Position numbers and translations under genes: made by a program
Notes under the pieces: model-generated
Told to the model about the DNA's origin: nothing
The model's database searches: none
The model's input: the letters and a program-made list of their open reading frames with translations, nothing else
Assembly (NCBI GenBank): GCA_017444065.1
Contig: JAFSXJ010000074.1
Span: 1-64,000 of the forward strand
Direction: 5' to 3'
Origin: Paludibacteraceae bacterium
GTDB taxonomy: Bacteria; Bacteroidota; Bacteroidia; Bacteroidales; Paludibacteraceae
DNA: 64,000 nt
In this document: positions 20,545 through 29,147 of the stretch, piece after piece
Position numbering within the stretch: the stretch's first letter is position 1
How the letters are laid out: each line of letters starts with the position of its first letter

Positions 20545-22731
20545 TTACGGCTCGTCGATGCCGCCGATCCAGCGGTGGAGCCAGTGGAAGAAGGTGCGCT
20601 GCCAGAGGATGCCGTTCTGGGGCTTGAGCACCCAGTGGTTCTCGTCGGAGAAGATGAGGAGCTCGGCCGGTATGCCCTGCATCTTGGCGGCGTCAAAGGC
20701 TGCCATCGCCTGATTCGCCAATATACGATAGTCCTTCTCGCCGTGGATGCAGAGGATTGGTGTATCCCACTTGTCCACGAACTTGTGAGGACTGTTGGCA
20801 AACGTGCGCTGCGCTACTGCATTGCTCTTGTCCCAGTACGCGCCGCCCAGATCCCAGTTGGTGAACCACTTCTCCTCGGTCTCGAGGTACTGCATCTCCA
20901 GATTAAAGATGCCGTCATGGGCGATGAACGCCTTGAAGCGTTTGTCGTGGTGACCGGCAATCCAATACACGCTGTAGCCGCCGAACGATGCGCCGACACA
21001 GCCCAGCCGGTCCTTGTCAATATACGGCAGGTTGGCGCACGCCTCGTCGATAGCGGTGAAGTAGTCACGCATGCACTGTCCGCCGTAGTCACCGCTGATC
21101 TGCTCGTTCCACTTCATACCGAAGCCCGGCAGGCCGCGACGGTTAGGCGCAACAATCACATAATCATGCGCTGCCATGATGCTGAAATTCCACCGGAACG
21201 ACCAGAACTGACTGACGGGCGATTGTGGACCACCCTCGCAGTACAGCAGCGCCGGATACTTCTTGTTCGGGTCAAAGTGCGGCGGCAGGATGATCCACGT
21301 CAGCATATCCTTGCCGTCAGTCGTTTTCTGCCAGCGCGGCTCGACCGTAGCAGGCGTTATCTGCTTGTAGATGTTATCGTTCTCATGCGTCAGTTGCTGC
21401 AATGCCAGAAAACCGTTCACGTCATGCGACTCCTCGTTCAGGTCCAGCCGGTAAATCTCGTTCGCCTGCACCATCGAGTGCCCCAACACATACACATCAT
21501 GGTCGCATACATCACCTATCCCCAAGTCATGCACTCCGTCCGTCAGACGCGTCACATAGCCGTGCAGATTGACGCTGTAGATGTCCGTCGTTCCGTGCCA
21601 TATGGCATTGAACAGAAGGGTCGAGTCATCTTTCCATATATACTCATCCACATTGCTGTCCAGCGTCCTGGTCAGGAATCGCTTCTCGCCTGTACGCGTA
21701 TTCATCACATACAGTCTGTTCTCGTCACTCTCATAGCCGTCACGCGCCATCGACTGCCAGACTATCCACTGTCCGTCAGGCGAATAACTCGGGTTCGTGT
21801 CATAGCCCTTGTTATCCTCCGTAATGTTCCGATGCTCGCCGGTCTCAATGTCATACAGGTAGATATCACTGTTCGTCGATACCGCATACTCAAGCCCCGT
21901 CTTTTTCCTGCACGTATAGGCAATCGTCTTGTTGTCAGGCGCCCAGGCGAGCTGCTCTATGCCGCCGAAGGGCATCATCGGGCACTCGAACGCCGTTCCC
22001 TCCAATATGTTCCGGCATCCGCCAAGTTTGGCGGATTTAATCCGTTCGCCCTCGCCGTAGTATGCGATATCCAGGTCGCACACGAACGGCTGCGGAGCGG
22101 TCTCCACCCACTGGTCCCAATGCTTGTACATCAGGTCGTCCACCACACGACCGCTCGCTTTCGGCAGGTCGGGGTACTTGTCCGCCGTGCTCTGCACGGT
22201 CTTCACCTCCGCAATCAGGATAACCTTGTCACGCATCGGTGAGAGCAGGAAACCTTCTATTTCCGTCAATTCCGTGGGTTCCGTACTCGAAATCTGCACT
22301 TCCACATCTTCACCGTCGCGCCTCAGATGCAGTTTGCCGCCTTTCAGGTACACCAGACAGCCGCTGTTACCGAACCATGCAGGCTCGGCACCCACAAACT
22401 CATCCACTATTTCAAGACCGCTATCGCTCAAAGAAGAAAGCGGCTTGTCGGAACCCGCGGAAAACGGGTTACAGATGCGGATCCAGGTGGTGGAGCGGTT
22501 CTCTTCGACGCTGTAGTAGCTTACGGTATAGGCAATGAGGCCTGTCTCGATGTCCGCCTTCACACTGCCTATACGCCCCATCGCCCAGAGGGCTTCAGGG
22601 GTCAGCCGGTCGCCCTGCAGGGTGATCTGCGGCTTGGTGATGGGTTGTTTCTCGTCGGTCTGTTCCTTCTGAGCGCATCCGCCCAGCAGCATAGCAATCC
22701 CTGCCATAATCAATAAATGGGAATATTTCAT
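20545..22731 (-). CDS. S9 family prolyl oligopeptidase-type peptidase, lipoprotein
   Basis: A 728-residue protein. The N-terminus MKYSHLLIMAGIAMLLGGC is a lipoprotein signal (lipobox LGGC), so it is probably anchored in the periplasm or outer membrane. The middle part has WD/TolB-like propeller blades (NPSYSPDGQWIVWQS, DIYLYDIETGE). The C-terminal alpha/beta hydrolase carries the nucleophile in GASFGGYS (Ser582), Asp667 in HGEKDY and His699 in DENHW, the full S9 triad. It resembles dipeptidyl peptidase or acylaminoacyl-peptidase relatives common in Bacteroidales, which release N-terminal peptides during protein degradation. The exact specificity cannot be read from the sequence. It lies downstream of recG on the same strand, separated by a CTAG-repeat gap. 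Confidence 0.88.
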   Translation of the reverse strand: MKYSHLLIMAGIAMLLGGCAQKEQTDEKQPITKPQITLQGDRLTPEALWAMGRIGSVKADIETGLIAYTVSYYSVEENRSTTWIRICNPFSAGSDKPLSSLSDSGLEIVDEFVGAEPAWFGNSGCLVYLKGGKLHLRRDGEDVEVQISSTEPTELTEIEGFLLSPMRDKVILIAEVKTVQSTADKYPDLPKASGRVVDDLMYKHWDQWVETAPQPFVCDLDIAYYGEGERIKSAKLGGCRNILEGTAFECPMMPFGGIEQLAWAPDNKTIAYTCRKKTGLEYAVSTNSDIYLYDIETGEHRNITEDNKGYDTNPSYSPDGQWIVWQSMARDGYESDENRLYVMNTRTGEKRFLTRTLDSNVDEYIWKDDSTLLFNAIWHGTTDIYSVNLHGYVTRLTDGVHDLGIGDVCDHDVYVLGHSMVQANEIYRLDLNEESHDVNGFLALQQLTHENDNIYKQITPATVEPRWQKTTDGKDMLTWIILPPHFDPNKKYPALLYCEGGPQSPVSQFWSFRWNFSIMAAHDYVIVAPNRRGLPGFGMKWNEQISGDYGGQCMRDYFTAIDEACANLPYIDKDRLGCVGASFGGYSVYWIAGHHDKRFKAFIAHDGIFNLEMQYLETEEKWFTNWDLGGAYWDKSNAVAQRTFANSPHKFVDKWDTPILCIHGEKDYRILANQAMAAFDAAKMQGIPAELLIFSDENHWVLKPQNGILWQRTFFHWLHRWIGGIDEP

Positions 22732-22764
22732 TGTTATAGTTGTTTATTCGGTTAAACCAGTTGT

Positions 22765-22792
22765 CTAGATGACTAGACGTCTAGACGACTAG
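22765..22792. repeat. CTAG-N4 array, 4 units
   Basis: CTAG occurs at 22765, 22773, 22781 and 22789, exactly every 8 bp, with spacers atga, acgt, acga. It fills most of the 65-bp gap between recG and the S9 peptidase gene. Two longer arrays of the same design lie at 48787 and 49402. Confidence 0.85.
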
Positions 22793-22796
22793 TAAC

Positions 22797-24881
22797 TTAT
22801 GATATCTCTCTGTACTCGACCGCGGCGGACTTGAACTTCGCCAGCCCGTCGCGATAGACCTGCGTATAGGCTGTGGATAGCGTCGGGTCGTCGTCCAGCA
22901 CGCTGTTTGCCGCCTCGCGCGCCAGCTGCAGCACCTGTCCGTCGGTGGCAAGGTTGGCAATCTTGAAGTCCAGCGCCATGCCGGACTGCATCGTGCCGTC
23001 CAGGTCACCCGGACCGCGCAGTTCGAGGTCAGCCTCAGCAATCCTGAACCCGTCGTTCGTAGCCACCATTATATCCATCCTTTTCCTCGTATCCGCACTC
23101 ATCTGCGGCGGCGTAAGCAGGATACAGTAACTCTGCTCGGCGCCGCGCCCTACCCTGCCGCGCAACTGGTGCAGCTGGCTCAATCCGAACCGCTGGGCGT
23201 CCTCAATGATCATCACCGAGGCGTTCGGCACGTTCACCCCGACCTCAATGACCGTTGTGGCAACGAGTATCTGCGTCTCGCCGCTGACGAAACGCAGCAT
23301 CTGCAGGTCTTTGTCGGCAGACTTCATCTTGCCGTGCACCATCGATATACGGAACTGCGGGAAGGTCTGCACCAGCGTGTTGTAGCCGTTCTCCAGGTCG
23401 GCGAGGTCAAGCTCCTCGTTCTCCTGTATGAGCGGATAGACGACGTATATCTGCCTGCCCATCCCTACCTGCTTCACAATGAACTCGTTGATGGACTTGC
23501 GCCGCATGTTGGAGTAGTGGTAGGTCTGTATAGGCTTTCTCCCGGGCGGCAGTTCGTCAATCACCGACACCTGCAGGTCGCCATACACGGTCATCGCCAG
23601 TGTCCTGGGGATAGGTGTCGCAGTCATCACGAGCACATGCGGCGGACGGATATTCTTCGCCCAGAGCTTGGCACGCTGCGCCACACCGAAGCGGTGCTGC
23701 TCGTCCACGATCACCAGTCCGACGTTCGCGAACTGCACCGTGTCCTCTATTAACGCGTGCGTACCTATAATAAGATTCACCTCGCCACGCTCGAGTGCCG
23801 GCAGCAGTTCGGCGCGCTGCTTCCTGGTGGTGGAGCCTGTCAGTAGCTCCACGCGCACGCCCGAACCTTGTAAGAGGTGCTGCAGCGTCTGCAGGTGCTG
23901 GTTCGCCAGGATCTCCGTCGGCGCCATGATACATGCCTGATAGCCGTTGTCAATCACCAATAGGGCGCACAGCAGCGCTACCAGCGTCTTGCCCGACCCC
24001 ACATCACCCTGCAGCAGACGGTTCATCTGCTTGCCGGACTTCATGTCCGCATGTATCTCCTTGATCACGCGCTTCTGTGCGTTCGTCAGAGGGAAAGGCA
24101 GCAGGTTCTTGTAGAAATAGTTGAAGTGCCTGCCCACCACGGGAATCTTGAATCCGTCGTTCTTCTGCCGCCGCGCCGACACACGGCTGAGGATCGACAG
24201 CTGGTTGTAGAACAGCTCCTCGAACTTCAGGCGCTCGCGGGCTTTCTGCATCGAACGTGTGTCACGAGGAAAGTGTATCTGATGCATCGCCTCCGTCCGG
24301 TTCATCAGGTGGTAACGCCGGATGATGTCCGCCTGCAGGGTCTCCGGCAGACCTTTGTCCACCTCCGGCACCAGTCCGGCGATGATCGTCCGCATCGCCT
24401 TGCTGTTCAACCCGCTGTTCTTCATCCGCTCGGTGGTGTTGTAGTGCGGCTCCAGACCGCTCACCATCTGCGGGGTGACCTTCGACATAGGCGTCAGTTC
24501 GGGGTGAACGAAGTTGTACGTACGATTGAACCGTGTGGGCTTGCCGAACAGCAGGTACGGCACGCCGGTCTGCAACTTCAGGTACTGTATGCCCTTGAAC
24601 CACACGAGCTCTATCTGGCTCTGCCCGTCGCTGAACATCGCGGACATCCGCTGTGCACGGCCGATACCCATGGTGTGGTACTCCAGTATCTCGCCCTTGA
24701 TCTGCACAAAGGTGTCTTCGTCCTCTATCTCATGGATATAGTAGAACCGCGAGCGGTCGATGTACTTGTAGGGATACTGCTCCAGGAGCTCGGCGGCAGT
24801 CTCTACGCCCAGCTCCTTACGCAGAATGTCAGCCCTTCGCGAGCCGACATTCTTGCAATATGTGATATCTTTGTCTAACAA
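22797..24881 (-). CDS. recG: ATP-dependent DNA helicase RecG
   Basis: A 694-residue protein, the usual RecG length. The N-terminal wedge domain begins with helix-hairpin-helix-like KNVGSRRADILRKELGVE. The helicase core has motif I QGDVGSGKT (about residues 290-298), motif II DEQH (393-396), motif III VMTATPIPRTLA, motif V ATTVIEVGVNVPNAS and motif VI QLHQLRGRVGR. RecG remodels stalled replication forks and Holliday junctions. The start gives the typical N-terminus; no better upstream ATG is seen. It is followed on the same strand by the S9 peptidase gene and preceded by tonB. Confidence 0.97.
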   Translation of the reverse strand: MLDKDITYCKNVGSRRADILRKELGVETAAELLEQYPYKYIDRSRFYYIHEIEDEDTFVQIKGEILEYHTMGIGRAQRMSAMFSDGQSQIELVWFKGIQYLKLQTGVPYLLFGKPTRFNRTYNFVHPELTPMSKVTPQMVSGLEPHYNTTERMKNSGLNSKAMRTIIAGLVPEVDKGLPETLQADIIRRYHLMNRTEAMHQIHFPRDTRSMQKARERLKFEELFYNQLSILSRVSARRQKNDGFKIPVVGRHFNYFYKNLLPFPLTNAQKRVIKEIHADMKSGKQMNRLLQGDVGSGKTLVALLCALLVIDNGYQACIMAPTEILANQHLQTLQHLLQGSGVRVELLTGSTTRKQRAELLPALERGEVNLIIGTHALIEDTVQFANVGLVIVDEQHRFGVAQRAKLWAKNIRPPHVLVMTATPIPRTLAMTVYGDLQVSVIDELPPGRKPIQTYHYSNMRRKSINEFIVKQVGMGRQIYVVYPLIQENEELDLADLENGYNTLVQTFPQFRISMVHGKMKSADKDLQMLRFVSGETQILVATTVIEVGVNVPNASVMIIEDAQRFGLSQLHQLRGRVGRGAEQSYCILLTPPQMSADTRKRMDIMVATNDGFRIAEADLELRGPGDLDGTMQSGMALDFKIANLATDGQVLQLAREAANSVLDDDPTLSTAYTQVYRDGLAKFKSAAVEYREIS

Positions 24882-24884
24882 ACC

Positions 24885-24949
24885 TTAGGTTTGAGGCCGT
24901 TGGCTTTTGGCTTTTTGCCATTGGCGACCAACGGCTAACGGCTAATGGC
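24885..24949. repeat. Short iterated words between tonB and recG
   Basis: On the minus strand this gap is built from repeats of AGCCGTT and AAAGCC words (for example ttagccgttagccgttgg). It holds no gene. It is one of several gap-specific short repeats in the window. Confidence 0.6.
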
Positions 24950-25630
24950 CTATTGCAGACGGAAACTTACCGGCACGGTGTACTTCACGCGCACGGCTTT
25001 GCCACGCTGCTTGCCGGGTTTCCACTTAGGCATGGACTTGATGACGCGCACGGCCTCCTTGTCCAGCGATGCGTCACCGCCCGAACGAACGACCTCGACG
25101 TCAACAATCGAACCGTCCTTGTTCACCACAAACTGGCAGATGACACGGCCCTGGATACCGTTCTCCTGCGCGATGACCGGATACTTCACGTTCTCGCTCA
25201 GGTACTTGAACAGCGCCTGCTGGCCGCCGGGGAACTCAGGCATCGTCTCCACAACCATGAAGATGACCTCTTCTTCCTCCTCCTCTACGGGAGTCTCGAC
25301 AGGTGCGGCGATAACCACCTCCACCTCTTTGTCATCTTCCGACTGGATGTTCACGTCCTCAACCTCCTTGTTATCCTCAACGACGTTGAGCACTTCCACC
25401 TCTTGTACTTGGGGAGGTGGAGGCGGAGGAGTGACGTCCTGTTGCGTTTGTTGAATCTCGACTTCTTCCTCGAAGCTCATGTCCAAATCTGCCACTTCAT
25501 ACTTGGTGACCTCTTTCTCGGTCCACTCAAGAGCGACATAACAGATACTCAGCACGAAAGCCAGACCTATGAGAACATAGGTTAACTTCTTGTCTTCCAA
25601 GCTGACCTTTGGTGATTTTTTCAGTTGCAT
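24950..25630 (-). CDS. tonB: TonB-family energy transducer
   Basis: A 226-residue protein with one N-terminal membrane anchor (residues about 17-37, YVLIGLAFVLSICYVALEW). A linker with six consecutive Pro (TPPPPPPQVQEVEV) and long Val/Glu runs would span the periplasm. The C-terminal TonB domain is about residues 135-226 (MPEFPGGQQALFKYL, YPVIAQENGIQGRV, MPKWKPGKQRGKAV). It couples ExbBD energy to SusC-like or other TonB-dependent outer-membrane transporters. It has its own promoter at 25738-25768. Confidence 0.93.
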   Translation of the reverse strand: MQLKKSPKVSLEDKKLTYVLIGLAFVLSICYVALEWTEKEVTKYEVADLDMSFEEEVEIQQTQQDVTPPPPPPQVQEVEVLNVVEDNKEVEDVNIQSEDDKEVEVVIAAPVETPVEEEEEEVIFMVVETMPEFPGGQQALFKYLSENVKYPVIAQENGIQGRVICQFVVNKDGSIVDVEVVRSGGDASLDKEAVRVIKSMPKWKPGKQRGKAVRVKYTVPVSFRLQ

Positions 25631-25737
25631 ATAGATTTAATTTAATAATGTATCACACATCATATTGTGCCATGTATCACACTCTCATCTTCACTCTTCC
25701 ATTATGCCCGAAGTACGCACATGCACAAAATCCGTTG

Positions 25738-25768
25738 CAAATATACGAAAAATATCTGAAATATGCAA
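25738..25768 (-). promoter_or_regulatory. Promoter of tonB
   Basis: The minus-strand -7 box TATATTTG (25738-25745) and TTG (25766-25768) are spaced by 20 nt, in the extended context ATTTGCATATTTC. The leader is about 100 nt. Confidence 0.75.
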
Positions 25769-25828
25769 ATAATTCTACAACTTTTTCGCATTTTTTCTGA
25801 TAATTCTTCATTTTTTGTCCGAAATGTC

Positions 25829-25859
25829 CAAAAAACAGCCTCGCTGTGTGCGGGGCTGT
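25829..25859 (-). terminator. Intrinsic terminator-like hairpin upstream of the tonB promoter
   Basis: The arms ACAGCC (25835-25840) and GGCTGT (25854-25859) close a GC-rich hairpin; on the minus strand it is followed by six T. It would end any leftward transcript coming from the structured region 25860-26260. Confidence 0.55.
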
Positions 25860-26260
25860 TGGTTGATTAGAGGCGCTTGCTTGCCTATGTAAGCACGCTT
25901 ACCTATTCAATCAACCGCCACATCACACCTCTTACGAGGAACAACCGACAGAAGCCATAAACATAGATAAACCGCAGGTCAACTCGCGTCCGACAAACGC
26001 AGGCAAGCATGCCTGCGAAAGGGAAAACGACATGACTGAATCGGCATCAAATGCCGATCTAACCGACGAAGAACAGCCGCACATGAATATGCGACGCAGG
26101 GGCGCTACTTGAAACAGGGCACAAAAACTCGCGGGAATAGCCGCGAGGAGTGAACAGCGGCGGTCAAGGCTACTGCTTGAGCCCGTGAACGGGGTCGAAG
26201 GGGCATCAGGAGCGGTGATGATGCCATTGTGGTTACAGTGTGGTTAATGGAATAACATAT
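25860..26260. ncRNA. Candidate large structured RNA, family not recognised
   Basis: The 865-bp gap 25631-26495 has no credible protein gene, yet its middle is packed with near-perfect hairpins: GGTTGATT/AATCAACC (25860-25867 with 25910-25917), CCTC/GAGG near 25928-25939, CGCAGGCA/TGCCTGCG near 25998-26017, ATCGGCAT/ATGCCGAT near 26039-26057, CTCGCGG/CCGCGAG near 26128-26147, TCAAG/CTTGA near 26164-26180, CCCG/CGGG near 26181-26192, GGCATCA/TGATG near 26202-26224. Unpaired plus-strand segments are A-rich, which favours a plus-strand RNA, while the hairpin with a T-run at 25829-25859 favours a leftward transcript. Strand is therefore left open. I could not match it to RNase P, tmRNA or SRP RNA. 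Confidence 0.4.
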
Positions 26261-26377
26261 GTATCTCATAAGATTTACCACTGCAAAGAAGGCACAAAAA
26301 AAGTCAGAATTACACACTGAAATATACAAGTATAAAAGGATATAAATCATACAAAATGCAAAAAAAGTCCCGAAAAT

Positions 26378-26408
26378 TTGCAAATGTCAAAATATTTTCG
26401 TATATTTG
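26378..26408 (+). promoter_or_regulatory. Promoter of the capsule-precursor and export cluster
   Basis: TTG (26378-26380), a 20-nt spacer and TATATTTG (26401-26408). The leader to the ATG at 26496 has a hairpin GCACGT-GGAA-ACGTGC (26425-26440) and a perfect tandem repeat of the 12-mer GTACGGATATAA (26452-26475). Confidence 0.8.
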
Positions 26409-26495
26409 CAGCGACTTTTTGTGTGCACGTGGAAACGTGCGCATATATAACGTACGGATATAAGTACGGATATAAGCGTAATATCGCTCGGATAT

Positions 26496-27473
26496 ATGTA
26501 CAATTTTGCCCTTATTGGTGCCGCCGGCTACATCGCTCCGCGGCACATCAAAGCCATCGCTGACACAGGCAACAACCTGATGGTTGCCTACGACAAGTTC
26601 GACTCGGTCGGACGGCTGGACTCGTCGTTCCCGGATTGTTCGTTCTTCACGGAGAACGAGCAGTTCGACCGGTTCTGCTCCAAACAGATGCGCACACCTG
26701 ACCCGCTGCACTGGGTATCGATATGCACGCCGAACTACACGCACGACGCGTTCATCCGTTACGGTCTGCGTCTGGGCTGCGATGTGATTTGCGAGAAGCC
26801 GCTCGTGCTCAACCCCTACAACATCGACAACCTCATGCAGCTGGAGGATGAGACCGGCCACAACGCCTACACCATCCTGCAACTGCGTCTGCACGAGAAG
26901 ATTCAGGCGCTGAAGCAGAAGGTGGACAACGGTCCGAAAGACAAGGTCTATGACGTGGACCTGACGTACATCACCAGCCGCGGCAAGTGGTACTACTCGT
27001 CGTGGAAAGGCGATGTGCACAAGTCCGGCGGCATAGCCACGAACATCGGCGTGCACTTTTACGACATGCTGCAATGGGTGTTCGGTCCGGTAAAGCGGAA
27101 CATCGTACACGTCATGTCGTTCGACCGCGTGGCAGGTTACCTGGAACTGGAGAAAGCACGCGTGCGTTACTTCCTGAGTATCAACGCCGCCTGTCTGCCT
27201 GTCAACGCCGTGCAAGGCGAGAAACGCACCTACCGCACGCTGAAGATTGACGGCGAGGAGTTTGAGTTCTCGCAAGGCTTCACGGAGTTGCACACGGAGA
27301 GTTACAAGCAGATACTTGCCGGCAAGGGCTTCCGCATCAGCGAGGCACGCAACTGCATCGAGACCGTGGCGCAGATACGCAAGTCGGAGCCTGTCGGACT
27401 GGTGGGCGACTACCATCCGCTCGCCAAGCTGCCGCTGGCGCCGCACCCGTTCGGCTGGGACGAACGCCGATAA
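26496..27473 (+). CDS. wbpB: UDP-N-acetyl-2-amino-2-deoxyglucuronate dehydrogenase (Gfo/Idh/MocA family, WbpB/WlbA type)
   Basis: A 325-residue protein that oxidises C3 of UDP-N-acetylglucosaminuronate on the route to UDP-2,3-diacetamido uronic acids for capsule or O-antigen. The N-terminal Rossmann segment is FALIGAAGYIAPRHIKAI. The family segments VSICTPNY, CDVICEKPLV, EVDLTYITSRG-like DVDLTYITSRGKWY, SWKGD and GIATNIGVHFYDML match WbpB/WlbA strongly. EKP and GVHFYD supply the catalytic Lys and His region. The other genes of that pathway (aminotransferase, acetyltransferase, epimerase) are not in the window. The export genes just downstream support a surface-polysaccharide role. Confidence 0.92.
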   Translation: MYNFALIGAAGYIAPRHIKAIADTGNNLMVAYDKFDSVGRLDSSFPDCSFFTENEQFDRFCSKQMRTPDPLHWVSICTPNYTHDAFIRYGLRLGCDVICEKPLVLNPYNIDNLMQLEDETGHNAYTILQLRLHEKIQALKQKVDNGPKDKVYDVDLTYITSRGKWYYSSWKGDVHKSGGIATNIGVHFYDMLQWVFGPVKRNIVHVMSFDRVAGYLELEKARVRYFLSINAACLPVNAVQGEKRTYRTLKIDGEEFEFSQGFTELHTESYKQILAGKGFRISEARNCIETVAQIRKSEPVGLVGDYHPLAKLPLAPHPFGWDERR

Positions 27474-27479
27474 CAATAC

Positions 27480-27499
27480 AGCAGCCAAACTTGGCTGCT
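27480..27499. promoter_or_regulatory. Perfect hairpin between wbpB and the first export gene
   Basis: AGCAGCCAA and TTGGCTGCT pair perfectly around a 2-nt centre. On the plus strand an A-run follows instead of T, so it is not a classical terminator; it may block processing or tune translation of the next gene. Confidence 0.4.
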
Positions 27500-27517
27500 A
27501 TAAAAAAAACAGATAAG

Positions 27518-28375
27518 GTGAAACGATTCAAACACATAGTATTCCTCTGCCTGGCGGCTTTGGCGTTGAGCTCGTGCCTGACGTCGAAGAAGGTCAACCT
27601 GCTGCAGGAACCCGACGGGAAAAACATACCCTCGTATGTGGATACGCTCTCTTTCGAGGACTACCGCATCCGCACGGACGACCGGCTGTACATCCAGGTC
27701 TATTCGGTTGACGAGAACCTGACCAAGCTGTTCAACCATGGCGGCAACAGCCAGTACCTGCGTCAGCAGATGCGCACCGGCTCCGGCGACATGTACGGCA
27801 CGAACGAGCTGTACTCGTACCTGGTGGACGACAACGGCAACATCCAGTACCCGATGGTGGGCGATGTGCCTGTCCGCGGCAAGACAACCCGCGAGGTGAA
27901 AGCCCTGCTGGAGCAGGAGCTTGCCGGACTGGTGAAAGGCGTGGGCAACTACTCGCTGATGTCCGTCGATGTGCAGGTGATCAACCGGTTCTTCTCGGTC
28001 ATCGGTGCCGTGCAGAGCGCACGCGTGCCGCTGATAAAGGAGAAAGTGAACATCTTCGAGGCACTGGCTATGGCGGGCGACATTGCGGACTACGGCGACC
28101 ACTCGAAGATCCGCATCGTACGCGAGATAGAGGGCGAGACCACCATCCGCACCTTCGACGTACGCAGCAAGGACATCATCAACTCGGAGTTCTACTACAT
28201 CGAGCCGAACGATGTCATCTACATTCAGTACATGCCCGGACACACGTTCGGCATCGACCATGTGACGACCACTATCTCGGTGGTGGCAACAACCATCTCG
28301 TTCGGCGGATTCATCTACGCCATCGTGCAACGCTCAATTAACGCCGCCAAGGCAGCAAAGGAAGGAGGGAAATAG
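27518..28375 (+). CDS. Polysaccharide export lipoprotein (Wza-like)
   Basis: The start is taken as GTG at 27518, giving VKRFKHIVFLCLAALALSSC with a good lipobox (LSSC); an upstream TTG at 27491 would put extra residues and the hairpin stem into the coding part. The protein has 285 residues. It contains the Poly_export motif DRLYIQVYSVDE and SLBB-like strands (NIQYPMVGDVPVRGKTTREV, FSVIGAVQ, PNDVIYIQYMPG). Wza-type proteins form the outer-membrane channel for capsule or exopolysaccharide. A C-terminal hydrophobic segment (TTISVVATTISFGGFIYAI) resembles the membrane helix of Bacteroidetes versions. A second paralogue follows at once. Confidence 0.85.
   Translation: MKRFKHIVFLCLAALALSSCLTSKKVNLLQEPDGKNIPSYVDTLSFEDYRIRTDDRLYIQVYSVDENLTKLFNHGGNSQYLRQQMRTGSGDMYGTNELYSYLVDDNGNIQYPMVGDVPVRGKTTREVKALLEQELAGLVKGVGNYSLMSVDVQVINRFFSVIGAVQSARVPLIKEKVNIFEALAMAGDIADYGDHSKIRIVREIEGETTIRTFDVRSKDIINSEFYYIEPNDVIYIQYMPGHTFGIDHVTTTISVVATTISFGGFIYAIVQRSINAAKAAKEGGK
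28362..28369 (+). promoter_or_regulatory. Strong Shine-Dalgarno site for the second export lipoprotein
   Basis: AAGGAGGG lies 8 nt before the ATG at 28378 and inside the last codons of the upstream gene. Such sites are uncommon in Bacteroidetes, so this one suggests coupled, strong initiation. Confidence 0.6.
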
Positions 28376-28377
28376 CC

Positions 28378-29139
28378 ATGAGAAAGAACATCAGCATATT
28401 CTACCTCCTGCTCGTTGCAGCCGTCTGTCTGACAGGCTGTTACTCCAACCGCCAGATCGGTCTGCTGCAGGAGCGCGACGGCATACCGACCTACGACAGC
28501 GTGCCCTACGAGCCCTACCGCCTGCATGTGAACGACGAGATCGTTTACCGCCTCATCACCATGGACGAGACCATCTCCAAAGCGATAGCCGCCGACCAGC
28601 AGATCAGTTCGACGTACGCAATATCCTACCGCATCTACTCCGACGGCACGGTGGACATACCGTTCCTGCCGCCCGTTCATCTGGAAGGCTTGACCGAGAA
28701 AGAGGCGCAGGACACCCTGCAGGCAGCGTTCCGGCAGATTATCCCCGATGCGGATGTCAAACTCTCGCTCTACAACAAGTATTTCACCGTGCTGGGTGAC
28801 CTCGGTTCGGGGCAATACAAGATTTACAAGGAGCGGATGACCATCTTCCAGGCGCTGGCTATGACCGGCGACGTGGCGAACAAAGGCGACCGCAAGCATG
28901 TGCGCATCGTCCGCCCGAACGGCAACGAGCCGCCCGAGGTGCTGGAGTTTGACATACGCTCGAAGTCCATCATCGACTCGAAGTACTACTACATCTACCC
29001 GAACGACCTGATTTACGTCAGCCGCGAACCGGGCGCGTTCTACAAGGTGCCCTCGTACAGCGGATTCATCGGACTGGTGACATCCTCGCTGGCGCTGTTG
29101 GTATCCGTGCTGAACTACATACCGAATGTGAATTTTTAG
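28378..29139 (+). CDS. Second polysaccharide export lipoprotein (Wza-like paralogue)
   Basis: A 253-residue lipoprotein (MRKNISIFYLLLVAAVCLTGC, lipobox LTGC). It shares the order of its upstream neighbour: IGLLQERDG after the Cys, YRLHVNDEIVYRLITMDE for the export domain, VDIPFLPPVHLEGLTEKEA and FTVLGDLG for the SLBB-like part, PNDLIYVSREPG near the end, then a C-terminal membrane helix (FIGLVTSSLALLVSVLNYI). Two tandem paralogues suggest either two subunits of one export complex or divergence after duplication. It is separated from the upstream gene by 2 nt. Confidence 0.83.
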   Translation: MRKNISIFYLLLVAAVCLTGCYSNRQIGLLQERDGIPTYDSVPYEPYRLHVNDEIVYRLITMDETISKAIAADQQISSTYAISYRIYSDGTVDIPFLPPVHLEGLTEKEAQDTLQAAFRQIIPDADVKLSLYNKYFTVLGDLGSGQYKIYKERMTIFQALAMTGDVANKGDRKHVRIVRPNGNEPPEVLEFDIRSKSIIDSKYYYIYPNDLIYVSREPGAFYKVPSYSGFIGLVTSSLALLVSVLNYIPNVNF

Positions 29140-29147
29140 TTAAGAAT

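Noticed and set aside
20470..22242. A long open frame (590 codons) on the plus strand across the S9 peptidase gene, and similar long plus-strand frames inside the giant gene (for example 4657-5712 and 7795-9048).
   Set aside because: They are antisense shadows of strongly supported coding frames, with no recognisable domains and Arg/Val/Leu-rich noise composition.
25860..26260. RNase P RNA. The plus strand has fragments such as TGCTTGAGCC followed by GTGAA, and CGG-AA-AGC in a hairpin loop, reminiscent of RNase P.
   Set aside because: The near-invariant strings GAGGAAAGTCC and the 3' partner ending GGCTTA are not found, so I do not assign it. A covariance search would decide.
25860..26260. 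tmRNA.
   Set aside because: No GGATTCGAC-like 5' motif, no tRNA-like 3' end and no tag frame were seen on either strand.
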